From contig JAFDWF010000024.1 in assembly GCA_018268575.1 (NCBI GenBank), forward strand, positions 1 to 36,765: a DNA stretch of 36,765 nucleotides, in the 5' to 3' direction. The DNA comes from Actinomycetota bacterium. GTDB taxonomy: Bacteria > Actinomycetota > Thermoleophilia > Solirubrobacterales > 70-9. Both the position numbers and the translations under genes were made by a program. Positions within the stretch are counted from its first letter, which is position 1; every line of letters starts with the position of its first letter. Below are positions 8,594-15,865 of this stretch, in pieces. The notes under the pieces were generated by a model. The model was given only the letters and a program-made list of their open reading frames with translations. It did not search any database and was not told the DNA's origin.

Positions 8594-9988
8594 CTAGACG
8601 ACCGCTTCCTTCGGCAGCAATACCTCGCGGTCAGGTGGCGGTGACACCGGATGGGCCGGATGCTCGATGTCAATGCCGCGCCGCCGCAGCTTCAGCGTGT
8701 AAATCGAGTTGGCAGTGAGTAGGTGGCTGAGGCCGGTGGCGACGACCACCGCCAGCATCAGCGGCAGGATGATCTTGTAATCGCCGGTCAACTCGAAGAC
8801 GATCAGGACGGCGGTGATCGGCGCCCGACCGGCGGCGGCGAAGACTGCGGCCATGCCGACCAGGCCGTAGGCACCGGCGCTCGCCGTCATCCCCGGTAGC
8901 AGACCGTGGGCGCCGAGGCCGTAGGCGCTGCCGAGCATCGCCCCGATGAAGAGCGAGGGGGCGAAGACGCCGCCCGATCCTCCGATCGCCATCGTCAGGC
9001 TGGTCGCGATGATCTTGCCGCAGAGGAAGACAAGGAGTGCCCCAAGCACGTACTTGCCCCCGATCGCCCCTTCCAGCACCGGATAGCCGACCCCGTACAT
9101 CTGCGGCAGGGCCAGTAGCACCAGGCCGAGCAGGATGCCGCCGACCGCTGGCCGCAGCCAGGCGGGTCCGCGCCAGAGCCGATCCGCCAGGTCCTCCATC
9201 CCGTAGAGCACGCGGATGAAGACGACCCCTACCACCGCGGCGACCAGCCCGAGCAGCGCGTAGAGCGGATACTCCCAGTCAGAAACGAGGTGGAAGGACG
9301 GCAGGGTGAGGAAGGCTTCGGCGCCGAAGGCGACCCGGCCGACCGCCGTGGCGACCAGCCCGGCGAGGATCACGTAACCGAACGAGTGCGTGTCCCACTT
9401 GCGCAGGATCAGCTCAAGCGCGAAGAAGACACCCGCGATCGGCGCGTTGAAAGTGGCGGCGATCCCGCCTGCCGCGCCACAGGCAACCAACAGCCGGGTG
9501 TTGTCCGCGGCCTGCCGGGAGAGCTGCCCGAGCGCGGAGCCGATCGCCGAGCCAATCTGGACGATCGGCCCCTCACGGCCGACCGAGCCACCCGTGCCGA
9601 TGCAGATCGCCGAGGCGAAGGACTTCACGACCGGCACGCGACCTCGGATTTTCCCTTCGTTGGAGTGGACCGCAAGCATCACCTCGGGGACGCCGTGGCC
9701 GCGCGCCTCCGGTGCGAAGCGGTAGACGAGCGGCCCGTAGAGAAGGCCACCAACCACCGGCACCACCAGCACGACGAACGGCCCGAGAAAGGCGAGATGG
9801 GGGTTACTGAAGTGGCCGAGCGCGCTCGGGTCGGTATGCCCGGTAAAGACCCAGGTGAACCCCTCGATCAGGTAGCGAAAGCCGATCGCACCGAGTCCCG
9901 CGCCGACACCGACCGCGAGGCAGAGGCCGATCAGCGGCAGGTGCCCGCGAGCGCGGTCCCAGGTCAGCTCGACATCGAGGCGGTCCAT
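8594..9988 (-). CDS. ClC-family chloride channel/transporter
   Basis: A polytopic inner-membrane anion transporter (464 aa) without C-terminal CBS domains. The selectivity-filter elements are all visible: GHGVPE at 97-102 (GSGIP position), GREGP at 137-141 with the gating glutamate Glu139, and GSGGVFAP at 337-344, followed by GRAPITAVLIVFELTG (387-402). In the helix equivalent to that carrying the internal proton-transfer Glu203 of E. coli CLC-ec1, the sequence is FNAPIAGVFFALEL. The gapless alignment places Leu193 at the Glu203 position and Glu192 at Glu202. Channels and some divergent antiporters lack that residue, so chloride/proton coupling is not assured. It is transcribed divergently from the Crp/Fnr-like regulator at 10089, a plausible local control. 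Confidence 0.92.
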   Translation of the reverse strand: MDRLDVELTWDRARGHLPLIGLCLAVGVGAGLGAIGFRYLIEGFTWVFTGHTDPSALGHFSNPHLAFLGPFVVLVVPVVGGLLYGPLVYRFAPEARGHGVPEVMLAVHSNEGKIRGRVPVVKSFASAICIGTGGSVGREGPIVQIGSAIGSALGQLSRQAADNTRLLVACGAAGGIAATFNAPIAGVFFALELILRKWDTHSFGYVILAGLVATAVGRVAFGAEAFLTLPSFHLVSDWEYPLYALLGLVAAVVGVVFIRVLYGMEDLADRLWRGPAWLRPAVGGILLGLVLLALPQMYGVGYPVLEGAIGGKYVLGALLVFLCGKIIATSLTMAIGGSGGVFAPSLFIGAMLGSAYGLGAHGLLPGMTASAGAYGLVGMAAVFAAAGRAPITAVLIVFELTGDYKIILPLMLAVVVATGLSHLLTANSIYTLKLRRRGIDIEHPAHPVSPPPDREVLLPKEAVV

Positions 9989-10052
9989 GCCCCCAACCTA
10001 GGGAGCGAGTGACGCCACTCCCCCGCTGAACCGCCCGCAAGTGACCTGGCCT

Positions 10053-10066
10053 GTCAGATTTCTGAC
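10053..10066. promoter_or_regulatory. Candidate operator between clc and the Crp-like gene
   Basis: A perfect 14-bp dyad GTCAGATTTCTGAC lies between the divergent starts (9988 and 10089). A -10-like TACGAT follows at 10072-10077, 11 bases before the GTG at 10089. Autoregulation by the Crp-type protein is a reasonable guess, though the dyad is not the classic TGTGA/TCACA form. Confidence 0.35.
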
Positions 10067-10088
10067 GACGCTACGATCGGCGGCGCCC

Positions 10089-10790
10089 GTGACCATAGGC
10101 GGCACTGTCGAAGTCCTTCGCGCCGATCCCGACCTCGCCGTAGGGATCGAGGCCGCGAGCCTTGAGGCGGCACAGGGCGTTTGTCTCGCCCCGCGCGTCG
10201 AGTTGCCCCGCGGCGACTGGGACTCTGCGACCGCCTTACGGGCCGAGGCGGACGGTTTCGGACTCCTCGTGCTCTCTGGCTTCCTGGTCCGGCGAGTGGG
10301 GCGCGATGACCGTTTCGGTGCCGAGCTGCTTGGTTCCGGCGACCTTCTCCGTCCCTGGCAGACGATCGGAGCCACCGCCAGCGATCCCTTCGAGCCGAGC
10401 TGGACGGTCGTTGCACCGACTGAACTCGCCGTTCTCGGCGCCGACTTCGTCGCCCGTGCCGCACCCTGGCCGAGCGTCGCTGTCGCGCTGGTTGATCGCG
10501 CAATGCTGCGCTCCCGCCACCTGGCGCTGACGATGGCCGCGGTCCAGCAGCCGCGAGTTGATCGCCGCCTCCACGCGCTGCTCTGGCAGCTCGCCGACCG
10601 CTGGGGGAGGATCGGCCCGGAGGGTGTGAGCATCGAAGCCCCGCTCACGCACGAGCTGCTCGCCGAGCTGGTCGCGGCGCGGCGGCCCTCAGTGACGACG
10701 GCGCTCTCGGCGCTCGCCGCCGCAGGCAAGATCGAGCGGGAGGGTGATCGCTGGCTCCTGCGCGACGGGCCGATCCTTCTCGGGTCCTAG
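10089..10790 (+). CDS. Crp/Fnr-family transcriptional regulator
   Basis: About 233 aa if it starts at GTG 10089. An in-frame GTG at 10041 would add 16 residues but lies upstream of the -10-like hexamer at 10072. The N-terminal two-thirds has the pattern of a cNMP-binding-like sensory beta-roll (for example GFGLLVLSGFLVRRVGRDDRFGAELLGSGDLLRPW). The C-terminus is a Crp-type winged HTH: SIEAPLTHELLAELVAARRPSVTTALSALAAAGKIERE, with RRPSVTTAL as recognition helix. No CxxC iron-sulfur motif is seen, so this is not a typical Fnr, and the ligand is unknown. Actinobacterial proteins of this shape often sit beside the transporter or enzyme they control; here that is the divergent ClC gene. Confidence 0.82.
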   Translation: MTIGGTVEVLRADPDLAVGIEAASLEAAQGVCLAPRVELPRGDWDSATALRAEADGFGLLVLSGFLVRRVGRDDRFGAELLGSGDLLRPWQTIGATASDPFEPSWTVVAPTELAVLGADFVARAAPWPSVAVALVDRAMLRSRHLALTMAAVQQPRVDRRLHALLWQLADRWGRIGPEGVSIEAPLTHELLAELVAARRPSVTTALSALAAAGKIEREGDRWLLRDGPILLGS

Positions 10791-10832
10791 CCTTCGTTCT
10801 GGCGCGAGTTCTGTAGTGCTGGTGATCCAGGA

Positions 10833-11192
10833 TCAAGTCCTGGGTTCTGGCCCGTCCCCCGTCACCGCTTCCTTGACCTCACGCATATCGCGCCGCAGTC
10901 CTTGCAGTTCGCGCAATACCTGGCGCTCGAAGGACACACCGCCTACATCGCGGCCCGCCAGCCGCAGCAGCTCGTCGGTGTCGGCGTCGAGGACTTCGCC
11001 CAGCTTGACAATGACCTCATCACTCGGCGGGCCATGCTCGCCGTTCTCCAAGCGGGACAGGTTGCCTGAACTCATCGGCAGTTGTTCGGCGACCTGGCGC
11101 TGAGTCAGCTTCCGGTTGCGACGCAGGGCACGGATACGGGCGCCAAAGGCGTGGGCACGTTCGGCTTCTGATTCGGGGCGACGGCTCGGCAT
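10833..11192 (-). CDS. XRE-family HTH regulator
   Basis: A 119-aa DNA-binding protein. The lambda-repressor-type HTH spans about residues 16-70: IRALRRNRKLTQRQVAEQLPMSSGNLSRLENGEHGPPSDEVIVKLGEVL. After it come DADTDELLRLAG and a charged helix (92-110) that may dimerise. It is the leftmost gene of the presumed integrated element. Thirty-eight bases before its ATG is a good dyad (11230-11249), so it probably represses itself and perhaps the divergent exported-protein genes, as mobile-element repressors do. A short hairpin (10827-10843) overlaps its stop codon and could end transcription from either side. Confidence 0.85.
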   Translation of the reverse strand: MPSRRPESEAERAHAFGARIRALRRNRKLTQRQVAEQLPMSSGNLSRLENGEHGPPSDEVIVKLGEVLDADTDELLRLAGRDVGGVSFERQVLRELQGLRRDMREVKEAVTGDGPEPRT

Positions 11193-11229
11193 GTCCTGTG
11201 GTGTACCGGCGCCCTATGCCGCTCCCTCT

Positions 11230-11249
11230 TGCAGTTTGCACAAGTTGCA
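11230..11249. promoter_or_regulatory. Candidate XRE operator
   Basis: A spaced dyad of the form TGCA-2-TTG-2-CAA-2-TGCA lies in the 173-base gap between the minus-strand XRE gene and the plus-strand exported protein. All seven outer and inner dyad pairs match. It is well placed to control both directions. Confidence 0.45.
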
Positions 11250-11365
11250 TCATGCTTGCTAGTCTGCACGCCGCCACCAGCGGGTCTGACCCTGGCCACT
11301 CCAAGCCGGTGAGGCGCGCTGGTGGCAAATCTTCAAGGGCCTGAACTGAACGGAGGCGGGAGAGG

Positions 11366-12139
11366 GTGACGACAAATGGGCCGTGGTCTCGGTCTGCATG
11401 CCGGAAGTGTCGTCGTATGGCAGCAGGCACCCTGGCGCTGGTGTTCATGCTCGCGCTACTGCCGTCTAGCGCTTCGGCCAGTGGGCATCTCAACCTGTCG
11501 TGGACGTTGCCTCATCAGGCCAGCGAAGGCCAGGCGATCCCGTTCACCTGGCGGGGACGCCACCTGGGCCAGAGGCCCAAGTTGGTAATTCAGAAACCGG
11601 AGGGCACGGCCCATACCTGGCGGACCATTCTCCGGCTGCCGACCCGCAGCGGGTCGGGCCAGCTACCCGGTCTGCCACTCGGTAAGTACCGTCTGCGCAT
11701 TGCCGACCTGGCCGGGCATTACGCGCTGGCCAAACAGGTGGCCGGGGTGGCGGTGTTCGGCGAAGTGCCGTTCTCGACCTTGTTCGGGATGGGTGGGGGC
11801 GGCGTGCTAACCACCGCCACTGCCAGCTTTCCCTATGTCTCCTCAATCTCTGGCGATACGCCCTTTACGGTGTCGCACAACCATTGCAGCTTCGTGCACC
11901 TGGCCTTTGTCGGGAATGCCTGGCTCAGCCAAGGACAGACCGGCCTCATCACGGCAACCGTCGTGCAGGAAAGCCGGGAGCCGGTGAGTGCGAGTGCGCC
12001 CCTCAAGGAAATTGGCGAGCTTGACGCTGAACTGGTGCCCGGCCAGACGTGGGCAATCAAGGCGTCGGGTGACGCGGAAGAACTCGGAATTGACATCAAC
12101 GGCTACGCCGTGTGCGACAGCACCGAACCTCTCAACTAA
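11366..12139 (+). CDS. Exported protein of unknown function
   Basis: 257 aa if it starts at GTG 11366, where a GGAGGCGGGAG stretch lies just upstream; an in-frame ATG at 11417 is the alternative. An Arg/Lys-rich n-region is followed by the hydrophobic core MAAGTLALVFMLALLPS and a likely Sec cleavage site at ASA-S (about residue 37). The mature part is beta-rich in appearance, with a Gly stretch (FGMGGGGVLTT) and two Cys (in SHNHCSF and YAVCDST) that could form a disulfide. I do not recognise the family. It is followed after 12 bases by another exported protein, so the two form an operon; an adhesin, entry-exclusion or cell-surface role in the element is only a guess. GC content is lower than in the host genes. 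Confidence 0.7.
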   Translation: MTTNGPWSRSACRKCRRMAAGTLALVFMLALLPSSASASGHLNLSWTLPHQASEGQAIPFTWRGRHLGQRPKLVIQKPEGTAHTWRTILRLPTRSGSGQLPGLPLGKYRLRIADLAGHYALAKQVAGVAVFGEVPFSTLFGMGGGGVLTTATASFPYVSSISGDTPFTVSHNHCSFVHLAFVGNAWLSQGQTGLITATVVQESREPVSASAPLKEIGELDAELVPGQTWAIKASGDAEELGIDINGYAVCDSTEPLN

Positions 12140-12151
12140 CACGAGGAAGCC

Positions 12152-12772
12152 ATGCCTACCCGTATCCATGCCCTGGCCGCGTCTGCCGTTTTCCTCCTGA
12201 CCCTGACCCTGCTGGCGTCAGGCGCCGGGGCGAGCAAGCCGACGTACGGCAAGCCGCCCATTCCCGGCAAATACGTTTTCCACCCGGATACCGGCCCGCG
12301 CAGTCTCGGGTCAGGATCGCTCGTACTCAAGAAGCATAAGCCACACGGGTACACGGTGGTCAATATGCGAATCACGCTTCCTGACAGTGAAGCTTGTGAA
12401 AGCTACGCCGGACAGGTGGCACGGGTGACTCAAGCGCTGCACATAAGGCGGTATGTCGCACACCGCACGGCGGAGAACGAAATTGGCTGGGGTATACCAG
12501 TCAAGAAGCACTCACGCGGCAGCGGCTATGTTCATGCCCCCAATGTGCGGGTCGTTATCGGGGGTCAGATCGTCCCGGCGCACCTTGACCTCGGGTTCTC
12601 TCGGGGGGTATCTCGGGACCTCAAGCCGGTGTCGGGGGATATATCGCTGCCGGAAGTGGACCCGGAATGCCTCCTGAGCTTTATGGGCCACCCGGGTGGG
12701 GTGACAGACAGCTCCGCTAAGCACCGCAGCCGCTACGTATCGGCCGGGGGTTCAAGGCCCATAACCTCGTAG
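12152..12772 (+). CDS. Second exported protein of unknown function
   Basis: 206 aa. It has a short basic n-region (MPTRIH), a hydrophobic stretch and a cleavage site near AGAS (about residues 25-28), so it is probably secreted. A GAGGAAG site lies before the ATG. The mature protein is Gly/Lys/His-rich (for example LVLKKHKPHGYTVVNMRITLPDSEACESYAG), with two Cys (in SEACES and DPECLL) that may pair. No family recognised. It is translated from the same transcript as the preceding exported protein. Its last 40 bases overlap, tail to tail, with the end of the minus-strand gene at 12733-13353. Confidence 0.65.
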   Translation: MPTRIHALAASAVFLLTLTLLASGAGASKPTYGKPPIPGKYVFHPDTGPRSLGSGSLVLKKHKPHGYTVVNMRITLPDSEACESYAGQVARVTQALHIRRYVAHRTAENEIGWGIPVKKHSRGSGYVHAPNVRVVIGGQIVPAHLDLGFSRGVSRDLKPVSGDISLPEVDPECLLSFMGHPGGVTDSSAKHRSRYVSAGGSRPITS

Positions 12773-13353
12773 TAGGCGGCGGGGAGTACGCTGGGCGGGA
12801 CAAGCCGCGCAGTCATTAGAGCGAGCGCCTTCATGGCTTCCTGATAGCCGTCTTGTCCCTCAAACTCTCCGACACCGTGCCGCCACTCCGACCAACGCTG
12901 CAACAGGTCACGGCCGCGAACAGCCCTCCGCACGCCGTTGGTCATAAGCTCAAGCTCGGTGGTCTGAAGCAGCTCGGGCAGCGTGGGGACATCGGTTTTC
13001 GGGGGCGGGGCATTATCGCGAGATTTGAGGTGAAGCTTGTAGACAGCCACTCGTTCCTGCTCATCAAAGGGCAGCGCACCGTGCCATCGGTCTACGAAGT
13101 CATATAGGCCGTCTACTACTTCATCTGAGCCGCTGTTGGGCAGACCGAAGAAGCGCAGGTCCCCTTCAAGACTGAGGGCTACATGGAGGGTGGTGGCGTC
13201 GCTCGCAGACCATCCTCGCTCATCAGCAGGCGGCTGTGCCGCCATTATTTCAAGCCTCTCTAGGGTGTAAATGCCCCATTCATCGCGGTCTAGCCACCTC
13301 TGAGCTTCGTTCCACACTGAGCCGTCAGCGGTCACGTATTCGTTGCCTGCCAC
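12733..13353 (-). CDS. Unknown cargo protein, second gene of minus-strand pair
   Basis: 206 aa from GTG 13353. The frame is open further upstream, but this start is chosen because a GAGGT site precedes it and a good promoter (13379-13407) ends about 20 bases before it. The protein is acidic, with no membrane segments: the N-terminal part includes NEAQRWLDRDEWGIYTLERLEIM, the middle LHVALSLEGDLRFFGLP and DEVVDGLYDFVDRWHG, and the C-terminus is helical. I do not recognise it. It lies 109 bases downstream of a larger unknown gene on the same strand, and both are lower in GC than their surroundings, so they look like acquired cargo. It overlaps the end of the exported-protein gene by 40 bases. 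Confidence 0.65.
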   Translation of the reverse strand: MAGNEYVTADGSVWNEAQRWLDRDEWGIYTLERLEIMAAQPPADERGWSASDATTLHVALSLEGDLRFFGLPNSGSDEVVDGLYDFVDRWHGALPFDEQERVAVYKLHLKSRDNAPPPKTDVPTLPELLQTTELELMTNGVRRAVRGRDLLQRWSEWRHGVGEFEGQDGYQEAMKALALMTARLVPPSVLPAAYYEVMGLEPPADT

Positions 13354-13378
13354 GGATGTTACCTCATTTAACGAGCTA

Positions 13379-13407
13379 ATTGTACCATGAAACGTACAGT
13401 ATGTCCA
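13379..13407 (-). promoter_or_regulatory. Promoter with TGTAC dyad in the spacer
   Basis: On the minus strand: TGGACA (13407-13402), a 17-base spacer and TACAAT (13384-13379). An inverted repeat TGTAC-8-GTACA (13381-13398) overlaps the spacer and the -10. A related TGTACA palindrome lies in the other cargo promoter region (14768-14779). Confidence 0.5.
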
Positions 13408-13462
13408 CGCATTCAGAGTGGTCGTGTGACGCGAGTGGCAGACTGCGTACCTACCTACTAAG

Positions 13463-14695
13463 TCACGAGGGTTTTGCCTCTTTGCCAAGGTCGGCCTGCG
13501 TACGGTGAATGAAGGCGGTGATCCGGTCACGTAGCGAAGGGCCGCCAAAGAGCGGCGCCCACTCATCGAACAAGTAACAGGAAGCAATGTCCTTAAAGGC
13601 ACGGGTGCGGGCCATATCATCAAACGGAAGCGCTAGGTCAACCTCACGCTCAATTAGATTGAACATCTCCATACTGCTCGCCGCGAAAAGCCGCAAGTTA
13701 TTGGGCGTCGCCTGCGGTGCAAGCCCTACTTGTCGAGGCAGGTCTAGGTGCCTTTCAGGATCGGGGTACGCGATCTCTCCTTCATACCACGGACGCCAAT
13801 GCTCGGAATATCCCGGCAACTCGATGACAGCTATCGAATCGAATTCTCTGGTGCTGAGATCGACAAGTTCTGCCCCGTCCATCTCAAGTACAAACGGCGG
13901 CCCACAGTTAACGGTGGCCTTGTATAAGGCGGCGAGCTGTTCTTGCGTGTGCTCGCTGAGTTCTTCCTCATTATCTAGCTTCAGAAAGTGATAGAAGCCT
14001 GCCCACTCCAAGTAGCGACCCAATACCCGTGCCGCACATGAGTGCCATGCTCCGTACCACGTCGGATAGTGGTTTTCACGGCCGAACGCGTCTGCGCGAG
14101 GAATACGAAGTGAGAAGTCATCGACAAACAATGCCACTAGTACGCTGTAGTGAAATTCGCACGACTTCCATGCAAGGCCATGTGCTGACGGGTGTGGTGG
14201 CGGCTCATCGAAATGTATAAGGGTGGTGGTGTCGCTTGGCGGCTCCGGGTAGCTACAGGGCGTCTCAGCTAGAGCGAGGATTGCGTCAGCGATGTCCCCC
14301 AGCAGGACACGCTTCTTCCGGCGCTCAAAGCTAGACTCAGCTACGCCTAGCGCCGACGCAGCCAGTGCGTACCTTCCGCCCGTGCTGCCTAGAGAAATGC
14401 GCGACCCATCGGCGCCAACGGAGGCCGGAGGACTGTCAATGTCTTCGACCCACAGGAGATAACAGGCAGCACTTCGCTTCTGTCCCGTAAGCGTGCGAAT
14501 CGCTGGCAGCACTACCTCAGCGACTCGTCGTTCCGGCGAAAAGCTCGGCTTGACTCCCAGTGCGTCGGCAATGGACAGCAGGGGCGCGATAGCCGTCTCT
14601 GTGGATTCGTAAAGCGGGCGTCCGAGTCCGTTCTTCGCAACGTTCGCAAGAGCAGCGGCAATTTGCGACCGCGTTGGAAGAGCCTCGGTTGCCAT
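13463..14695 (-). CDS. Large unknown cargo protein with HTH-like segment
   Basis: 410 aa from ATG 14695 (MATEALPTRSQIAAAL). An upstream ATG at 14752 would add 19 residues but lies at a -10-like hexamer, so the shorter form is preferred. The N-terminal third is helical. It includes GGRYALAASALGVAESSFERRKKRVLLGDIADAIL, which resembles an HTH-like module I associate with N-termini of actinobacterial defence and conflict proteins; this is recollection, not a search. The remainder contains aromatic-rich blocks (ENHYPTWYGAWHSC and WAGFYHFLKLDNEEELSEHTQEQ) and no catalytic motif I can name. It forms a unit with the gene at 12733-13353. An anti-phage or toxin-type function is possible but unproven. 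Confidence 0.68.
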   Translation of the reverse strand: MATEALPTRSQIAAALANVAKNGLGRPLYESTETAIAPLLSIADALGVKPSFSPERRVAEVVLPAIRTLTGQKRSAACYLLWVEDIDSPPASVGADGSRISLGSTGGRYALAASALGVAESSFERRKKRVLLGDIADAILALAETPCSYPEPPSDTTTLIHFDEPPPHPSAHGLAWKSCEFHYSVLVALFVDDFSLRIPRADAFGRENHYPTWYGAWHSCAARVLGRYLEWAGFYHFLKLDNEEELSEHTQEQLAALYKATVNCGPPFVLEMDGAELVDLSTREFDSIAVIELPGYSEHWRPWYEGEIAYPDPERHLDLPRQVGLAPQATPNNLRLFAASSMEMFNLIEREVDLALPFDDMARTRAFKDIASCYLFDEWAPLFGGPSLRDRITAFIHRTQADLGKEAKPS

Positions 14696-14730
14696 GCCGG
14701 AAGTCTGCCACGCGCTTTCACGGCGAGTTC

Positions 14731-14763
14731 TTGTCGCTCTGTTGTCGCTCATTTGTCGCGCTT
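14731..14763. repeat. Three tandem 11-bp repeats
   Basis: TTGTCGCTC plus two variable bases occurs at 14731-14741 and 14742-14752; the third copy, TTGTCGCGC plus two, is at 14753-14763. The 11-bp period is one helical turn, as in iterons or cooperative operators. It lies between the divergent genes at 14695 (minus) and 14834 (plus). Confidence 0.65.
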
Positions 14764-14767
14764 CTGC

Positions 14768-14799
14768 GCCTGTACAGGCAAGGAAAGGCGCCTCAGAAT
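14768..14799. promoter_or_regulatory. Bidirectional promoter region with GCCTGTACAGGC palindrome
   Basis: The perfect 12-bp palindrome is at 14768-14779. On the plus strand TGTACA (14771-14776), 17 bases and CAGAAT (14794-14799) could serve the gene at 14834. On the minus strand TTGCCT overlapping the palindrome, 18 bases and GACAAA (14757-14752) could serve the gene at 14695. Both pairs are weak matches, but the palindrome would touch both -35 regions. Confidence 0.35.
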
Positions 14800-14833
14800 C
14801 GCGGGCAAATGCCCACGCTTGAAAGGAGTCGCC

Positions 14834-15133
14834 ATGTCTAGAAGCCTCGCCCGCAGTAGGCCCGTTCAGCCGGATTACATTCAGCCGGATCGAGTCCTCA
14901 GCGCCCAGGTCGTAGCCGCCCAACGGCTAGGGATCAACAGCGCCGTCCGAATCCAGGGTGCTGCCTTTGCCAGCTCGGTCGCCATGCACCACGCCACCAT
15001 GCTGTCGCGCAGCGCTGACGCAGCTTTCAGAGCCAGTCCGATGGGCGAGGACGCTTACCGCGCCATTGTCGGGGCCTTTGCTTCGGTGGCCGTCAATGAG
15101 ATACAGAGCCTCAGCTTTCGGGGGTTTCAATGA
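14834..15133 (+). CDS. Small protein, first of a tiny-gene operon
   Basis: 99 aa. The start ATG 14834 has a strong GAAAGGAG site eight bases or so before it; the longer open frame upstream is ignored. The N-terminus is basic (MSRSLARSRPVQPDYIQPDR), followed by an Ala/Ser-rich helical region (SAQVVAAQRLGINSAVRIQGAAFASSVAMHHATML) and a C-terminus ending LSFRGFQ. No family recognised. Its stop overlaps the next start (ATGATG/TGA), and three further small genes follow up to the VirD4-like ATPase, so it probably belongs to the transfer or maintenance module of the element. Confidence 0.65.
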   Translation: MSRSLARSRPVQPDYIQPDRVLSAQVVAAQRLGINSAVRIQGAAFASSVAMHHATMLSRSADAAFRASPMGEDAYRAIVGAFASVAVNEIQSLSFRGFQ

Positions 15134-15393
15134 TGGCCGCAGTCGAGGCTGTACTTGCCGTAATCGGCGCGGGAGTTGTCGCCCTGATGGTCCTCGCTCT
15201 CATCGGCTCGGCGTTCAGTCCTGGTTCACCGAAGTCGCCGGAGTCCTCAGTAATTGAAGACCCAGCCCAGCCGTACCGCGAAGCCCTGTACACCGCAATT
15301 CGGATTCAGCAAGCGGCGCAGGAAGCGGAGCACCGGATTTTCACCGAGGCCGGGCTGCATACCGAGCCGGGTAAGCAACATGGGTCACGGTAG
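15130..15393 (+). CDS. Small membrane-anchored protein
   Basis: 87 aa. One strong membrane segment lies at residues 4-30 (VEAVLAVIGAGVVALMVLALIGSAF). A Pro/Ser-rich linker and a hydrophilic, probably coiled C-terminus follow (YREALYTAIRIQQAAQEAEHRIFTEAG). The start overlaps the stop of the preceding gene by four bases, implying coupled translation. Function unknown; small membrane proteins beside conjugation ATPases are common, but no specific link can be drawn. Confidence 0.65.
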   Translation: MMAAVEAVLAVIGAGVVALMVLALIGSAFSPGSPKSPESSVIEDPAQPYREALYTAIRIQQAAQEAEHRIFTEAGLHTEPGKQHGSR

Positions 15394-15553
15394 TCAGCCA
15401 TCGTGGAGCCGGTTGGCTTTCTGGCTCATTGCCGCCACCGTCTGCCTTGAGCTGTTGGCCAATGTGCTGCCCCGCTTGGTTGTCCCCCTGGCGGTACTCG
15501 GTGCAGTTGTAGTGGTCCTACGCCTGGTCTTTTTCCACACCCGGAACTGGTGA
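15380..15553 (+). CDS. Small two-helix membrane protein
   Basis: 57 aa from ATG 15380, which overlaps the previous gene by 14 bases. Two hydrophobic stretches, at about residues 11-27 (LAFWLIAATVCLELLAN) and 30-50 (PRLVVPLAVLGAVVVVLRLVF), suggest a hairpin in the membrane with a short positive tail (HTRNW). No family recognised. It completes the three-gene overlapping set 14834-15553. Confidence 0.55.
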   Translation: MGHGSQPSWSRLAFWLIAATVCLELLANVLPRLVVPLAVLGAVVVVLRLVFFHTRNW

Positions 15554-15558
15554 GGCAA

Positions 15559-15587
15559 TTGTCAATTCCACGTATTGACCATGTAAC
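15559..15587 (+). promoter_or_regulatory. Candidate promoter of the ATPase/Replic_Relax operon
   Basis: TTGTCA (15559-15564), 17 bases, TGTAAC (15582-15587). The palindrome AATTGTCAATT (15557-15567) overlaps the -35. A second possible pair is TTGACC (15575-15580) with GACAAT (15599-15604) at 18 bases. Either would read into the small gene at 15695. Confidence 0.35.
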
Positions 15588-15694
15588 TGCAAGCAGGAGA
15601 CAATGGATAGTTCGCGTTGGCACCTGAGCCCTCACCCTCATCCCCAAAGGCGTGACTCGTTTAGCGGCTTTAGGGAATGAAGGGAGGTACTGCC

Positions 15695-15865
15695 ATGCCA
15701 GCAAAACGAAAACCCACACCACAAACTCACAAGCGAATCAGGGTGCGCTCAAAGCCCCTCGCCGAGATAGACGAGACCAAGTTGGCGCTGGCCTTTTGGC
15801 TCATGGCGAAGCGCCAGCTCGCCGAACAGGAAGCTGACGGCGACGACGCCGAGGACGCGCGATGA
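15695..15865 (+). CDS. Small basic protein preceding the VirD4-like ATPase
   Basis: 56 aa from ATG 15695, with GGGAGGT nearby upstream; a longer in-frame start at 15677 exists but lacks a site of that quality. The N-terminal half is Lys/Arg-rich (MPAKRKPTPQTHKRIRVRSKP). The C-terminal half has a helix (LALAFWLMAKRQLAEQEA) and an acidic tail (DGDDAEDA). Its stop overlaps the start of the ATPase gene (ATGA), so the two are coupled. It may be an accessory DNA- or ATPase-binding peptide; that is inference from charge and position. Confidence 0.6.
   Translation: MPAKRKPTPQTHKRIRVRSKPLAEIDETKLALAFWLMAKRQLAEQEADGDDAEDAR

Noticed and set aside
10776..10783. TCTCGGG shared between the end of the Crp gene and 20578-20584 as an attachment core
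   Set aside because: Seven bases are expected by chance in a window of this size, and it lies inside the Crp coding frame; the left end of the element remains undetermined.
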